Source of the DNA: Nitrospirota bacterium
Lineage (GTDB): Bacteria > Nitrospirota > Leptospirillia > Leptospirillales > Leptospirillaceae
Reading direction: 5' to 3'
Assembly: GCA_021801345.1 (NCBI GenBank)
Contig: JAJYYA010000066.1
Coordinates: 115,593-179,592 of the forward strand
DNA length: 64,000 nucleotides
Below the pieces are notes generated by a model that worked only from the letters and a program-made list of their open reading frames with translations, had not been told where the DNA came from and ran no database searches. Within the stretch, counting starts at the first letter, position 1. Each line of letters starts with the position of its first letter. Positions 43,478 through 51,995 of the stretch are shown piece after piece. The position numbers and the translations under genes were made by a program.

Positions 43478-46400
43478 GTGAGCGTTCGAGAGATGACCGA
43501 CAGGGAGGAGATCACCAGGGCGGCGCTTCGCGCCAACCGGCTTTTTTCCCGCTCGACCGGGGAGCCGCTCGAGGCCACCTTTGAAACCCTCTGCTCGATT
43601 TTGGTGGAAGAGCTCTCCGCCCGGCTCGTCGTTGTGAGCCGTCTCGATAGGGAGGATCTTGCGGTGCGCCCCGTCGCCGCGGAGGGCGTTGCCCGGGAGT
43701 ACATCTTGGGAGTCGTTCTCTCCGCCCTGGCGGAGAGCCCCGTGGGGCAGGGGCCGGCCGGCCAGGTTCTCCGCTCCGGACAGCCGATGGTCGCCATGCT
43801 TCCCGAGGACATTCCCTCCGAGCTGACCGCTCTTGTCGACCGCGTCCGGACCTTTGGACTGGGGGGGAGCGCCCTGGCCCCTGTCTATACGGAGGAAGGC
43901 CTATGGGGGCTTCTCTCGGTCTACCGGGGAACCAACGTCTCCTTTAGCCCCGACATTCTCCCCATACTCGAGAGCTTCGCCAAGGACATCGGCGAGTTTC
44001 TCGACCGTCGCCGCCAATTTAAGGAGCTGGCCTTCCGACGTTCCTTTCAAACGGCGATCGAGTCCTTCCAGTCCCGCCTTCTCGAGGGCCTTCCGGTCCA
44101 GGAAATCCATGAGGTCCTGCTCGAATGCATCGTCGACCGGGCGGGGTTCCCGGGGGCGCTGATCGTCAAGGAGAGCGCCTCCGGGAACGCTCCCCCCGAG
44201 GTTCGGGTGGCGGCCGAACGGCTCCCTTCTCACGCCCACCTTTCCGGGCAGAAGGAGCTTTCCTCCCCTCCCGACAGGCTTCTTTTTTCCTTTGGATCGG
44301 ATCTTTTTCCCCGGATTCCGGAGGGTGAGCCGGCCGGTTTTTACTCCGTGACCCACCCTCTGCTCTCTCCCCCGCTCAGGGAGATGATGGCGACGCTTTC
44401 CTTCGGGGGGATTCTCCTTCTCCCGTTCGAGCGGATCGCGACCCCCGCCCGGACAAGCACGCTCCTTGTCGGTCTCACCTCCTCCCAATCTCCCCATCAG
44501 GAGACGGTCGACCTTTTGTCCCAGCTTGCGGGGGCAGCCAGGATGGGGCTTTTGCAGAGCCGGGACAGGGACCGTCTTTCCCGCTATACCCGATTCTACA
44601 GGGCCATGGGAGAGGTGGGAAAGCTCATCTCCCGCCATCCGGCTCCCCGGGATCTCTTCGACGGAATCTGCGAGGCGATCGTCGAGTCGACCGGCATCGA
44701 CCTGGCCTTTGTCTCCCTCGTCGGTCCGAACCGGAAGGTTCGGGTGGTGTCGGCCCGGGGGCGGGCCCGCAACTTTCTCGACGGGGCGGAGTTCTCCATC
44801 GATCCCCAGGACTCGGCACGATGTCTGATCCACAGCCGGACTCTGGGGACGGACGATGTGGTGGAGTTCCCGCTCCTTGAGGAGTGGCTCTGCTCCGATG
44901 CGGTCAGGGACATGGCAAGACCCTGGCATCTCCGGAACACACTGACCGCCTCCTTTCTCAAGGACGGCAAGAGAATCGGGATTCTCGGGCTCATTTCGGG
45001 CGAGGAGGGGGTCTTCGACAAAACTCTCCGGGGCCTTCTCTCGGGGCTTGCCCAGGACATCTCCTTCTCGCTCGAGTTTTACGAGCGGCAGGAGCGGCTT
45101 GAGATCCTCTCCACCACCGACTTGCTCACCTCGCTTCCCAACCGCTCCGCCTTCATCGGAGAGATCTCGCGCCTGACGGCAAAGGGGGGGGATCCCCCTC
45201 TTGACCTTGCCGTGGGAATTCTCGACTTTGACGGGTTCAAAAACTGGAACGACGCCTTTGGACATCTCGAAGGGGATCGGCTTCTCAAGGAGATGGGAGA
45301 GGAGATCCGTTCCATGCAGCCGGAGGGGATGTTCGTCGGGCGCATGGGAGGGGACGAGTTCGGGTTTTGTCTTGCCCGGGAGGGGACTCTCGACAAAAAG
45401 GAGGTCGAAGACTTCTCCCAAAGGCTCCTCGAGACGATGATCCGGCTGGATCGGGGCCACAATCTTGTCACCGGAAGCTTGGGTTGGGCGCTCTTCCCCG
45501 AGGACGCGACAACCCCTTCGGACCTTCTGGCCAAGGCCGACGAGGCGCTCTACGCCTCGAAGGCGTCAGGGCGCAACCGGATGACCTTTTTCGGGGGAGA
45601 GATCGCCCGCGCCATGATTCAAAGGGTGGAGACCCGAAGATCCTTTCCTCTGGCGCTCGACCGGGGCGAGATCCTCTTTTGGCTGCAGCCCCAGGTGGAT
45701 GTGAGGGCCGGCCGGGTGGATGGGGTCGAGATGCTTGTGCGCTGGAGGTCGGGGAGAGAGATGGTTTCCCCGGGGGCCTTCATCCCCGAGGTTGAACGCG
45801 AACCGCTTTTGATCCGGAAGCTCGGATTGTATGCCCTTTCCTCGGCCCGAGACCTCCGGAGAAAGCTCTCCGGAGCCTGGCCCGGTCTTCGGATCTCCCT
45901 CAATATCGGGGCGAGCCACTTCCTTCACCCCGCCTTTCTCGACGACGTCGATCGTGCCATCTCGGGGGAGACGGGGGCGGGACTTGTTGTGGAGGTGACG
46001 GAAGGGGCCTCCCTCGAAAGACCCGAACACACCACCCGGATCCGCGAAGAGCTCAAAAAAAGGGGATTCGCCCTCTCCCTCGACGACTTCGGGACGGGCT
46101 TCTCCTCTCTCCACCACGTGGCCGATCTCTCTCCCGACGAGATCAAACTCGACGGATCCTTCATGCGGCGCTTCCGCTCCCGGACGAATGCCTTTGCCGT
46201 GGTGGGGGCAACGCTCCTCCTTTCGGAGCTTTCGGGGAGCCGGATCGTGGGGGAGGGGATCGAATATTCGTCGGATATCGGTCTCTGGCTGAGGATGGGA
46301 GGCTCTCTCGTTCAGGGCTACTTCTATGCCCGGCCCATGCCGGAGGAGGAGCTGATCGCCTTCCTTTCCCGGCCCCTACCGGAATGCGTTCTTCCTCCGG

Positions 46401-46696
46401 TCTATCCGGTGGAGGAGCTTCCCTTTCTCGAGTTCGCCTTCAGAGACTCCGGGGAGGCGGGAGGGGATCCGCTCCCCGGAGGGGACACCTGCCCTCTCGA
46501 TGGCTGGTTCGAGACGCGCGGATCCCACTATATCCATCTTCCTTCCTGGAGGTCGGCCCGGGAGTCCCATCGGGAGTTTCACCGACGTCCCGCCGGCTCC
46601 ATCCCCAAAGAGGAGTCCCGACGCCTCGAGGCCCCGCTCCACACGCTGCGAGAAGAGATGGACGCCTATCTGCTCTCTCTTTCCCATCGAAACTAG
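43478..46696 (+). CDS. GAF-GGDEF-EAL c-di-GMP enzyme
   Basis: 1,072 residues from GTG 43478, preceded by AAAAAGGAG at 8 nt. N-terminal GAF (~15-180), a second GAF-like region, a further GAF (~380-540), then GGDEF with intact RMGGDEFGF and the preceding LTSLPNRSAF and DFDGFKNWNDAFGH. The EAL domain has GVEMLVRW (EML in place of EAL, Glu kept), NIGASHF, VEVTEG, LDDFGTGFSSLHH, EIKLDGSFM and QGYFYARPM, so both activities look possible. An RxxD product-inhibition site before GGDEF is not seen. No membrane segment; cytosolic. It ends close to a convergent reductase gene, where AGCCG-TTCTT-CGGCT forms a small hairpin. Confidence 0.88.
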   Translation: MSVREMTDREEITRAALRANRLFSRSTGEPLEATFETLCSILVEELSARLVVVSRLDREDLAVRPVAAEGVAREYILGVVLSALAESPVGQGPAGQVLRSGQPMVAMLPEDIPSELTALVDRVRTFGLGGSALAPVYTEEGLWGLLSVYRGTNVSFSPDILPILESFAKDIGEFLDRRRQFKELAFRRSFQTAIESFQSRLLEGLPVQEIHEVLLECIVDRAGFPGALIVKESASGNAPPEVRVAAERLPSHAHLSGQKELSSPPDRLLFSFGSDLFPRIPEGEPAGFYSVTHPLLSPPLREMMATLSFGGILLLPFERIATPARTSTLLVGLTSSQSPHQETVDLLSQLAGAARMGLLQSRDRDRLSRYTRFYRAMGEVGKLISRHPAPRDLFDGICEAIVESTGIDLAFVSLVGPNRKVRVVSARGRARNFLDGAEFSIDPQDSARCLIHSRTLGTDDVVEFPLLEEWLCSDAVRDMARPWHLRNTLTASFLKDGKRIGILGLISGEEGVFDKTLRGLLSGLAQDISFSLEFYERQERLEILSTTDLLTSLPNRSAFIGEISRLTAKGGDPPLDLAVGILDFDGFKNWNDAFGHLEGDRLLKEMGEEIRSMQPEGMFVGRMGGDEFGFCLAREGTLDKKEVEDFSQRLLETMIRLDRGHNLVTGSLGWALFPEDATTPSDLLAKADEALYASKASGRNRMTFFGGEIARAMIQRVETRRSFPLALDRGEILFWLQPQVDVRAGRVDGVEMLVRWRSGREMVSPGAFIPEVEREPLLIRKLGLYALSSARDLRRKLSGAWPGLRISLNIGASHFLHPAFLDDVDRAISGETGAGLVVEVTEGASLERPEHTTRIREELKKRGFALSLDDFGTGFSSLHHVADLSPDEIKLDGSFMRRFRSRTNAFAVVGATLLLSELSGSRIVGEGIEYSSDIGLWLRMGGSLVQGYFYARPMPEEELIAFLSRPLPECVLPPVYPVEELPFLEFAFRDSGEAGGDPLPGGDTCPLDGWFETRGSHYIHLPSWRSARESHREFHRRPAGSIPKEESRRLEAPLHTLREEMDAYLLSLSHRN

Positions 46697-46735
46697 CCGT
46701 TCTTCGGCTCGTCTCCCGTCTACTCTCGTTTTGGA

Positions 46736-47479
46736 CTACGTCGAAGGGTATCCGAAAAAAAGATCCATCGTCAGACGTTCCTGGGGAAATCGGAAGGCCG
46801 TCTCAAGGATCCGCGCCAGGCCGTCGACCATGGCCGGAGGTCCGGCCAGATAAAGCCGCGCCCCGTCCCCGGTCTCTTTGAAAATCCCTTCGAGCGCCGA
46901 CGTGACCAGACTCTCCCGGGAGCGGCCGGAAGCGGCCGGCCCCCGGGTCTCGACGGGGACCCACGAAAGAACTCCCTCCTCCTTCCACAACCGGCACTCC
47001 TCGTAAAATGGGGTCTCCTCCTGCGTCCGGTTAAGGGTCAGAAGCGTCAGGTGGCAGCGTTTTTGCCCGGATTGCCTGATCTGGCGGATCATGCTCCGGA
47101 AGGGGGTGATGCCGATGCCGCCGGCGAGGAGAACGAGGGGCAGGGACTCCTCCTCTCCCTTTGGGAGAAGGAACTCCCCGAAGGGGGAGGAGATCTCGAA
47201 GCGGTCGTTTAAGCGAGCCCGGGAGAGGCTCTCCTTGAAGGGTGAGCCGGAGGCGAGACGGGTGGCGAAGGTGACCCGGGGCAGCTCTGCCGGGGCGCTG
47301 GAAAAGGAGAGGGTTCGGCTGTCCCCGGAGAGGGGCGGGTCGACGAAGGACAGCGAGGCGGCCTGGCCCGCCTCGAAGCGATAGCTCATGTCGGCGAGCT
47401 CGAACTCAAGCGAGAGCGTCTTCTCTGCCACGAGGCAGGTCCCGATCAGGCGGGCTCCAACGGCGGACTCAAGGCTCAC
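46736..47479 (-). CDS. Ferredoxin/flavodoxin-NADP reductase-like flavoprotein
   Basis: 247 residues, FAD and NAD(P) reductase fold. RTLSFSSAP is the FAD-binding RxYS-type motif, FGEFLLP the FAD phosphate region, LAGGIGITPFRSM the nucleotide-binding loop, and YLAGPPAMVDGLARIL the C-terminal NAD(P) segment. No [2Fe-2S] domain is fused. Start GTG at 47479 has AGGAGG just upstream. It stands alone on the minus strand, convergent with the c-di-GMP gene; electron partner unknown. The last residues do not end in the usual aromatic tail of plant-type reductases. Confidence 0.75.
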   Translation of the reverse strand: MSLESAVGARLIGTCLVAEKTLSLEFELADMSYRFEAGQAASLSFVDPPLSGDSRTLSFSSAPAELPRVTFATRLASGSPFKESLSRARLNDRFEISSPFGEFLLPKGEEESLPLVLLAGGIGITPFRSMIRQIRQSGQKRCHLTLLTLNRTQEETPFYEECRLWKEEGVLSWVPVETRGPAASGRSRESLVTSALEGIFKETGDGARLYLAGPPAMVDGLARILETAFRFPQERLTMDLFFGYPST

Positions 47480-47550
47480 GAACTCCTCCTGGCGACATTA
47501 AGGTGAGACAAGATGGCGGCCCGAAATCGTTGGCCTCCCCATGGTCGGCA

Positions 47551-48828
47551 CTATCCGAGAAATATGGCATAGCCCACGGAGAAAAGAAAGGCCAGCAAAA
47601 GCCAGATCAAAGCCGGAAGAATCGAGCGGCTTCGGGAGATCGCCAGAGCGTAGAGTCCATTCATGAGGTTGTTGCTTCCCCCCGTGAGGATGATGGCCCC
47701 CTCGATGGCGGTCGCGCTTGCCGCAAAATGGCCTGAAAGAAGAGAGAGGACGAAGGGGGTGATGTCCGTGACGCCGGTGGAGACGGCCAAAAGGTGAAGG
47801 CCTCCGGCGCCGAACCGGTCGACGATCGCGCGCGTGAGCGTGGCGAAGAGCAGGAAGGACATGGCGAAGAGAAAGGCCGTCCGGAGCTCAAGGGGATGGG
47901 CCACAGGCTCCTCCCCCTTGGCGGGGGCGGGGGCGCCCTCCCCGGGACCGTTGGCCTTGCCACGCCTCTCCGTAATCCATGCGGCGCCAAGGGAGAGAAG
48001 AAACAGAATCCCGTAGGGAAGGAGCAACGGAAGGGAGATCGACGGCGGTCCGACCAGGGTGACGAGAAGGGCCATCCTGAGATACATCATGCTTGAGGCC
48101 AGGATGATCGATGTGGCGATCTGGGGGGAGGGGCTGGTCTTGGCGATCCTTGCGAGCACGACCGTTGCAACCGTGCTCGAGGTGAGCCCCCCGAGCGTTC
48201 CCGTGAGCAGGATCCCCCGGTCCGGGAAGAGGTAGGTCCGGGCCAGATAGGAGAGATAGGAGATGCCCGAGACCATGATGACCGCGATCCAGACACGGGT
48301 GTATGTGACCGGGATGATGTCGGCGATGGGGGTATTCGGAAGAAAGGGAAGGATGATGCCCGCCATGACGAGGAAGGTTGCCAGGGTTACCGATTCGGAG
48401 ATGGGGAGGGAGTCGGAGAGGCGGCGAATCAGGGGGCTCTTGCCGAGAATAAGGAGGATCGCCACAAGGAAGACCATCAGAAACCAGAGGGGCTCCTTCT
48501 GCGCCACCGGGCCCGTGATGTAGGCCAAAAGCGCCATGAGATAGGGAATGAGGGAGGGGTTTTCGGCCTGGTGGCCCTTGTAGTCGACGACGAGGAAGGC
48601 GGCCAGAACCAAAAGGCCGGCGACAAGGAGCCATCCCGAGGGATCGAGGGCCATAAGGACAAAGCCCATGATCCCCGCAAGCGTCAGTGTCCGGGTTGTC
48701 CCGAACCCCTGGTTCTTCTCCGCGCTCGCCCGGCGGAAGGCGTGGAGCTCGAGCCCCAGGACGAAGCAGAAGAGAACCGTCAGGGCAAAGCTTACGAGCT
48801 GCGGAGGAATGGAGGGGGGGAGGGTCAT
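47551..48828 (-). CDS. MgtC/SapB-family membrane protein with DUF4010
   Basis: 425 residues and a dozen or so membrane helices. N-terminal MgtC-like part (VLFCFVLGLELHAFRRA) and a C-terminal DUF4010-type part (SNNLMNGLYALAI). An Ala/Pro/Gly-rich loop near residue 290 separates them. Start ATG 48828 overlaps the ClC stop as ATGA, so the two membrane genes are translationally coupled. Longer starts upstream are Arg/His-rich shadows. Function is not known; MgtC relatives influence magnesium limitation and envelope energetics. Confidence 0.7.
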   Translation of the reverse strand: MTLPPSIPPQLVSFALTVLFCFVLGLELHAFRRASAEKNQGFGTTRTLTLAGIMGFVLMALDPSGWLLVAGLLVLAAFLVVDYKGHQAENPSLIPYLMALLAYITGPVAQKEPLWFLMVFLVAILLILGKSPLIRRLSDSLPISESVTLATFLVMAGIILPFLPNTPIADIIPVTYTRVWIAVIMVSGISYLSYLARTYLFPDRGILLTGTLGGLTSSTVATVVLARIAKTSPSPQIATSIILASSMMYLRMALLVTLVGPPSISLPLLLPYGILFLLSLGAAWITERRGKANGPGEGAPAPAKGEEPVAHPLELRTAFLFAMSFLLFATLTRAIVDRFGAGGLHLLAVSTGVTDITPFVLSLLSGHFAASATAIEGAIILTGGSNNLMNGLYALAISRSRSILPALIWLLLAFLFSVGYAIFLG

Positions 48829-50543
48829 AGAAGATTGGCCCACTCGCCGGAGAAGACGTCGGTGCGGGTGATTCCGCCGACAAGCCTTCGGGTGCGCTCG
48901 TTGTCGATCACCGGCAAGAACTCGAGGTCGCGTTCGTTCATGCGGGCGATGGCGGTGAGGATCGGATCGTCCACCGTGACCGTCACCACGTTTGTGACCA
49001 TGGTCTGGGCGACGGTGGTCTCCCCCCATTTTTCGGGCGGGATCCGGTCGAGGTCATAGAGGGAGATCACGCCGATAAGATGCGGGCCTCCGGGGCTCTC
49101 CTCCGTCACCGGGTAGATGCGGTGGAGGTGGCGAAGGACGAAATGCTCCCGGAACTCGGAGAGGGTGAGATCCTTGGGGGCGCTGACGATGTTCCGGAGC
49201 ATGGCGTTCCGAACGGGCAGGTGGAACCTGTTCGAGAGATGGATGTCCTCCCGGTCGCGCTGGTGGGTCGAAATGGAGGTGCTTCCGCTCACCACGTAGC
49301 TCACCACCGTTCCGATCAGCCCCGGGATGAGATAGCCCGAGCTGTGGGTGGCTTCGGCGATGAAGACGACCGCCGCAAGGGGGGTCTTGTAGCCGGCGGC
49401 AAGAAAGGCCGACATTCCCATGACGACTCCGAAGTCGTAGGGTTCGAGACCTGCGACCTGGGCCACGACCGATCCGGTGGCGGCCCCGAGGGAGAGGAGG
49501 GGAAAGAAGGATCCGCCGATGCCGCCGGCGGAGAAGGTGAAGATGACGGCGATCGCCTTGAGGAAGAAGAGCTCGACGGCCATCAGAACGGGGATGTTCC
49601 CGGTCAAAAGGTGCTGGATGAAGATGTATCCCGGGCCCAAGGGGAGGGCCTCCCCCCAGGCCCAGGTTGCGACGTATCCGGTGAGCCCCAGAACAAAGGC
49701 GCCCAGGAAGGGGCGAAAGCCGATCCTCTGGCGGGGGGCGTTCTCGAACCACTTCTTGGTTCGACGATAGACCCGGATAAAGAGCGAGGTCAAAAGGCCG
49801 CAGATCACGCCGATGACGATGACCGAGAGAAAGTCCTTGAAGTGAAACTGTCCCTTGGCGGCGAGCTTGAAAAGAGGGCTTGTCCCGACGAGGCTCACCA
49901 TGACGATATAGGAGGAGACGCTCGAGATGAGGGTCGGGACCAGGGCGTTGGGGGCAATGTCCGAGCGGTAGGGGACCTGAAGGACGAAGATCGCTCCGGT
50001 GAAGGGGGCCTTGAACATGGCGGAAAGCCCCGCCGCCGCCCCGGCGAGGAGCATGACCCTCTGTTCCTCGTAAGGGATGCGCAGCCAGCTGAAGGTGCGG
50101 TCGACGAGGGAGCTCACCACCCCGCCGATGTAGGTGGAGGCCCCTTCAAGCCCCGCCGATCCCCCGAACCCCAGGGTCGCGATGTAGGCGGGGATCTTGA
50201 AGAGGGAGTTTCGGAGGGGGAGCTTGCCCCGGTATTCGTGGTAGCTCTTGATGATCTCCTCTGTCCCTCCGGCGTTGTCGACGCGGCCCGAGACGAGAAT
50301 GTACCGGGCTGCAAGGACGCCGGCCATGGGGATCAGGATCACGATGAGATGGTTTTTGAAGGCGGTGTTGTAGAGGGTGAGAAAGAGCAGGCGGTAGACG
50401 ATCCGCTCGATGAGATAGACCAGAAGGCCCGTCACGCTTCCGATCAGGACGGAGAGAAAGACCGTCCTCCAGAAGGTATTGAGCCGGGTGATATGGCCGA
50501 GGATCTGCCGGGTCCCGAGCCTCAGGCGGCGCTTTATCTGCAT
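48825..50543 (-). CDS. ClC-family chloride channel/antiporter with CBS domains
   Basis: 572 residues from ATG 50543. Ten or more membrane segments, GFGGSAGLEGAS (ClC selectivity region; gating Glu kept, but GxEGA instead of GxEGP), and GGIGGSFFPLLSLGAATG as the second anion-binding loop. The C-terminal 130 residues form a pair of CBS domains (LTLSEFREHFV; MVTNVVTVTVDDPILTAIARM). It could act as a channel or as a Cl-/H+ exchanger that helps with acid stress; a proton-glutamate was not assigned. It is the upstream partner of the DUF4010 gene. A 138-nt gap separates it from the monooxygenase gene. Confidence 0.85.
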   Translation of the reverse strand: MQIKRRLRLGTRQILGHITRLNTFWRTVFLSVLIGSVTGLLVYLIERIVYRLLFLTLYNTAFKNHLIVILIPMAGVLAARYILVSGRVDNAGGTEEIIKSYHEYRGKLPLRNSLFKIPAYIATLGFGGSAGLEGASTYIGGVVSSLVDRTFSWLRIPYEEQRVMLLAGAAAGLSAMFKAPFTGAIFVLQVPYRSDIAPNALVPTLISSVSSYIVMVSLVGTSPLFKLAAKGQFHFKDFLSVIVIGVICGLLTSLFIRVYRRTKKWFENAPRQRIGFRPFLGAFVLGLTGYVATWAWGEALPLGPGYIFIQHLLTGNIPVLMAVELFFLKAIAVIFTFSAGGIGGSFFPLLSLGAATGSVVAQVAGLEPYDFGVVMGMSAFLAAGYKTPLAAVVFIAEATHSSGYLIPGLIGTVVSYVVSGSTSISTHQRDREDIHLSNRFHLPVRNAMLRNIVSAPKDLTLSEFREHFVLRHLHRIYPVTEESPGGPHLIGVISLYDLDRIPPEKWGETTVAQTMVTNVVTVTVDDPILTAIARMNERDLEFLPVIDNERTRRLVGGITRTDVFSGEWANLL

Positions 50544-50681
50544 GGGGGGATCCCGGGAGCCCCGCCGGTCAGGCACGGCCTTCGAAAATAAGGGGAAAGA
50601 GTCATCATTCTGAAAGAATAGCGCCGCCGGGGCGGGATTGCAAAAGAGCCCTCTCAAACGGGCCAAAGAAGACGAACGAAG

Positions 50682-51995
50682 TCATTTTGGGGAGGAGGCA
50701 AAAAGGCCGGCCGCCAAGGCCCGGAGCTTGTCGAGGGGTGTCAGGGGACAGACGGCGCTCCCCCCGATGGTGGTCACGATCTTGGTTTCGAGATCGGCAA
50801 GCCGTCCGATCCCGCAAAAGGAGATCTCCCGGGCGGCGACCACGGCGGGGTTGCCGGAGTTCCAGACAAAGGTCATCTCGTCGGCCAGTCGGTGAAGGGC
50901 GCGGGCGATGGGCCGGCGCCGGTTCTCGTACTCTTTGATCTCCGACCTCAAAACGAGAGGGCCGGCCAGAAGCGCCTTGGCCAGAAGGGGCGCGAGCACG
51001 CGGGCATCCTCCATCGCCTGGTTCCTCCCCTGGGCGACGTGGGGGTTCATGGCATGGGCCGCGTCTCCGATGAGCACGACCCCGTCGCCACACCAGCGGT
51101 CGAGGTCGACCTTCCAGACCGGAAGGGAAAGGTAGCGGGAGGGATCTCCATAGCCTTGCGACTGGGCCAGAGCGGCAAACCCCGGAACGAGGGGGTCGAG
51201 GCGGGCCAGAAGGGGGGCGGTTCCCCGGGAGAAGAAGGCCTCCCGATCGGAGTCGGGAAGAAGCAGGAGAAAAAAACGCCGTCGCGCCGAGACGGAAAAG
51301 AAAAAGAAGATGGACCGGGGCCCCAGAAAGTACCGGCCTGTCGGGTCCCGAAGGGCCGGGGAGAGAGCGGTCTCCTCCTCGGGGAGAAGAAGAGAGCCTC
51401 CGAGATAGGAGTCACGGTAGGGGGCGATCCGGCCGTTTCCGCTGCCGAGCCCCGCGAGCTCCCGGACCCGGGAGTGACGCCCGTCGTCTCCCACGAGGAC
51501 GCGGGCAAGGATCCGGGACTCTTCCCCGTCCTCGCGACGGGCCGTGATCGTGACGCCCTGGCCGTCGACGGCGAAGGCCGTCATCTCCGCCCCGAAGCGA
51601 AGGACGACGTTGGGAGAGGAGGAGAGATTCTGCGCCAGAATCTGGTCCATCTGGTGCGGCTCGATCGCCAGGGCAAAGGGGTACGGCCCCTGGCCCCGCT
51701 CATAGTGGGAGCGCATGAGGAGCCGGCCCTCCCCGTTTAGAAAGTCGAAGGAGCGGTAAAGAGTATGGGGAGCCGCCATAAGCTCCTTCAGAAGGGAGAG
51801 CTCCTCAAGAATGTCGAGACCCAGCGGCTGGACAAGCTCGCCGCGGTGGACAGGAGCGAGGCTTGCCCTCTTGTCGAGGAGAAGAATGCGGAACCCCAGG
51901 GGGGCGAGATAGTTCGCGAGGGTCAGGGCGCCCACTCCGGCTCCGGCGACGACGATGTCGAAGGCTTCTGTTTTCTTTCCGGCCTCACTGGTCAT
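50682..51995 (-). CDS. FAD-dependent monooxygenase (UbiH/PHBH-like)
   Basis: 437 residues from ATG 51995. VAGAGVGALT near the N-terminus is the FAD ADP-binding loop, LVGDDGRHSRVR the DG motif and VLIGDAAHAMNPHVAQGRNQAMEDA the GD motif, all three signatures of group A flavin hydroxylases. No second redox partner is needed. Start overlaps the end of the upstream gene. The substrate may be a quinone precursor, a polyketide or an isoprenoid; ubiquinone versus another quinone cannot be told. It may be co-transcribed with zwf-tal-tkt further upstream. Confidence 0.8.
   Translation of the reverse strand: MTSEAGKKTEAFDIVVAGAGVGALTLANYLAPLGFRILLLDKRASLAPVHRGELVQPLGLDILEELSLLKELMAAPHTLYRSFDFLNGEGRLLMRSHYERGQGPYPFALAIEPHQMDQILAQNLSSSPNVVLRFGAEMTAFAVDGQGVTITARREDGEESRILARVLVGDDGRHSRVRELAGLGSGNGRIAPYRDSYLGGSLLLPEEETALSPALRDPTGRYFLGPRSIFFFFSVSARRRFFLLLLPDSDREAFFSRGTAPLLARLDPLVPGFAALAQSQGYGDPSRYLSLPVWKVDLDRWCGDGVVLIGDAAHAMNPHVAQGRNQAMEDARVLAPLLAKALLAGPLVLRSEIKEYENRRRPIARALHRLADEMTFVWNSGNPAVVAAREISFCGIGRLADLETKIVTTIGGSAVCPLTPLDKLRALAAGLFASSPK

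Noticed and set aside
49080..50591. Plus-strand open frame of 503 residues opposite the ClC gene
   Set aside because: Gly/Asp/Glu/Arg-rich shadow with no motif; the minus strand encodes an obvious ClC protein.
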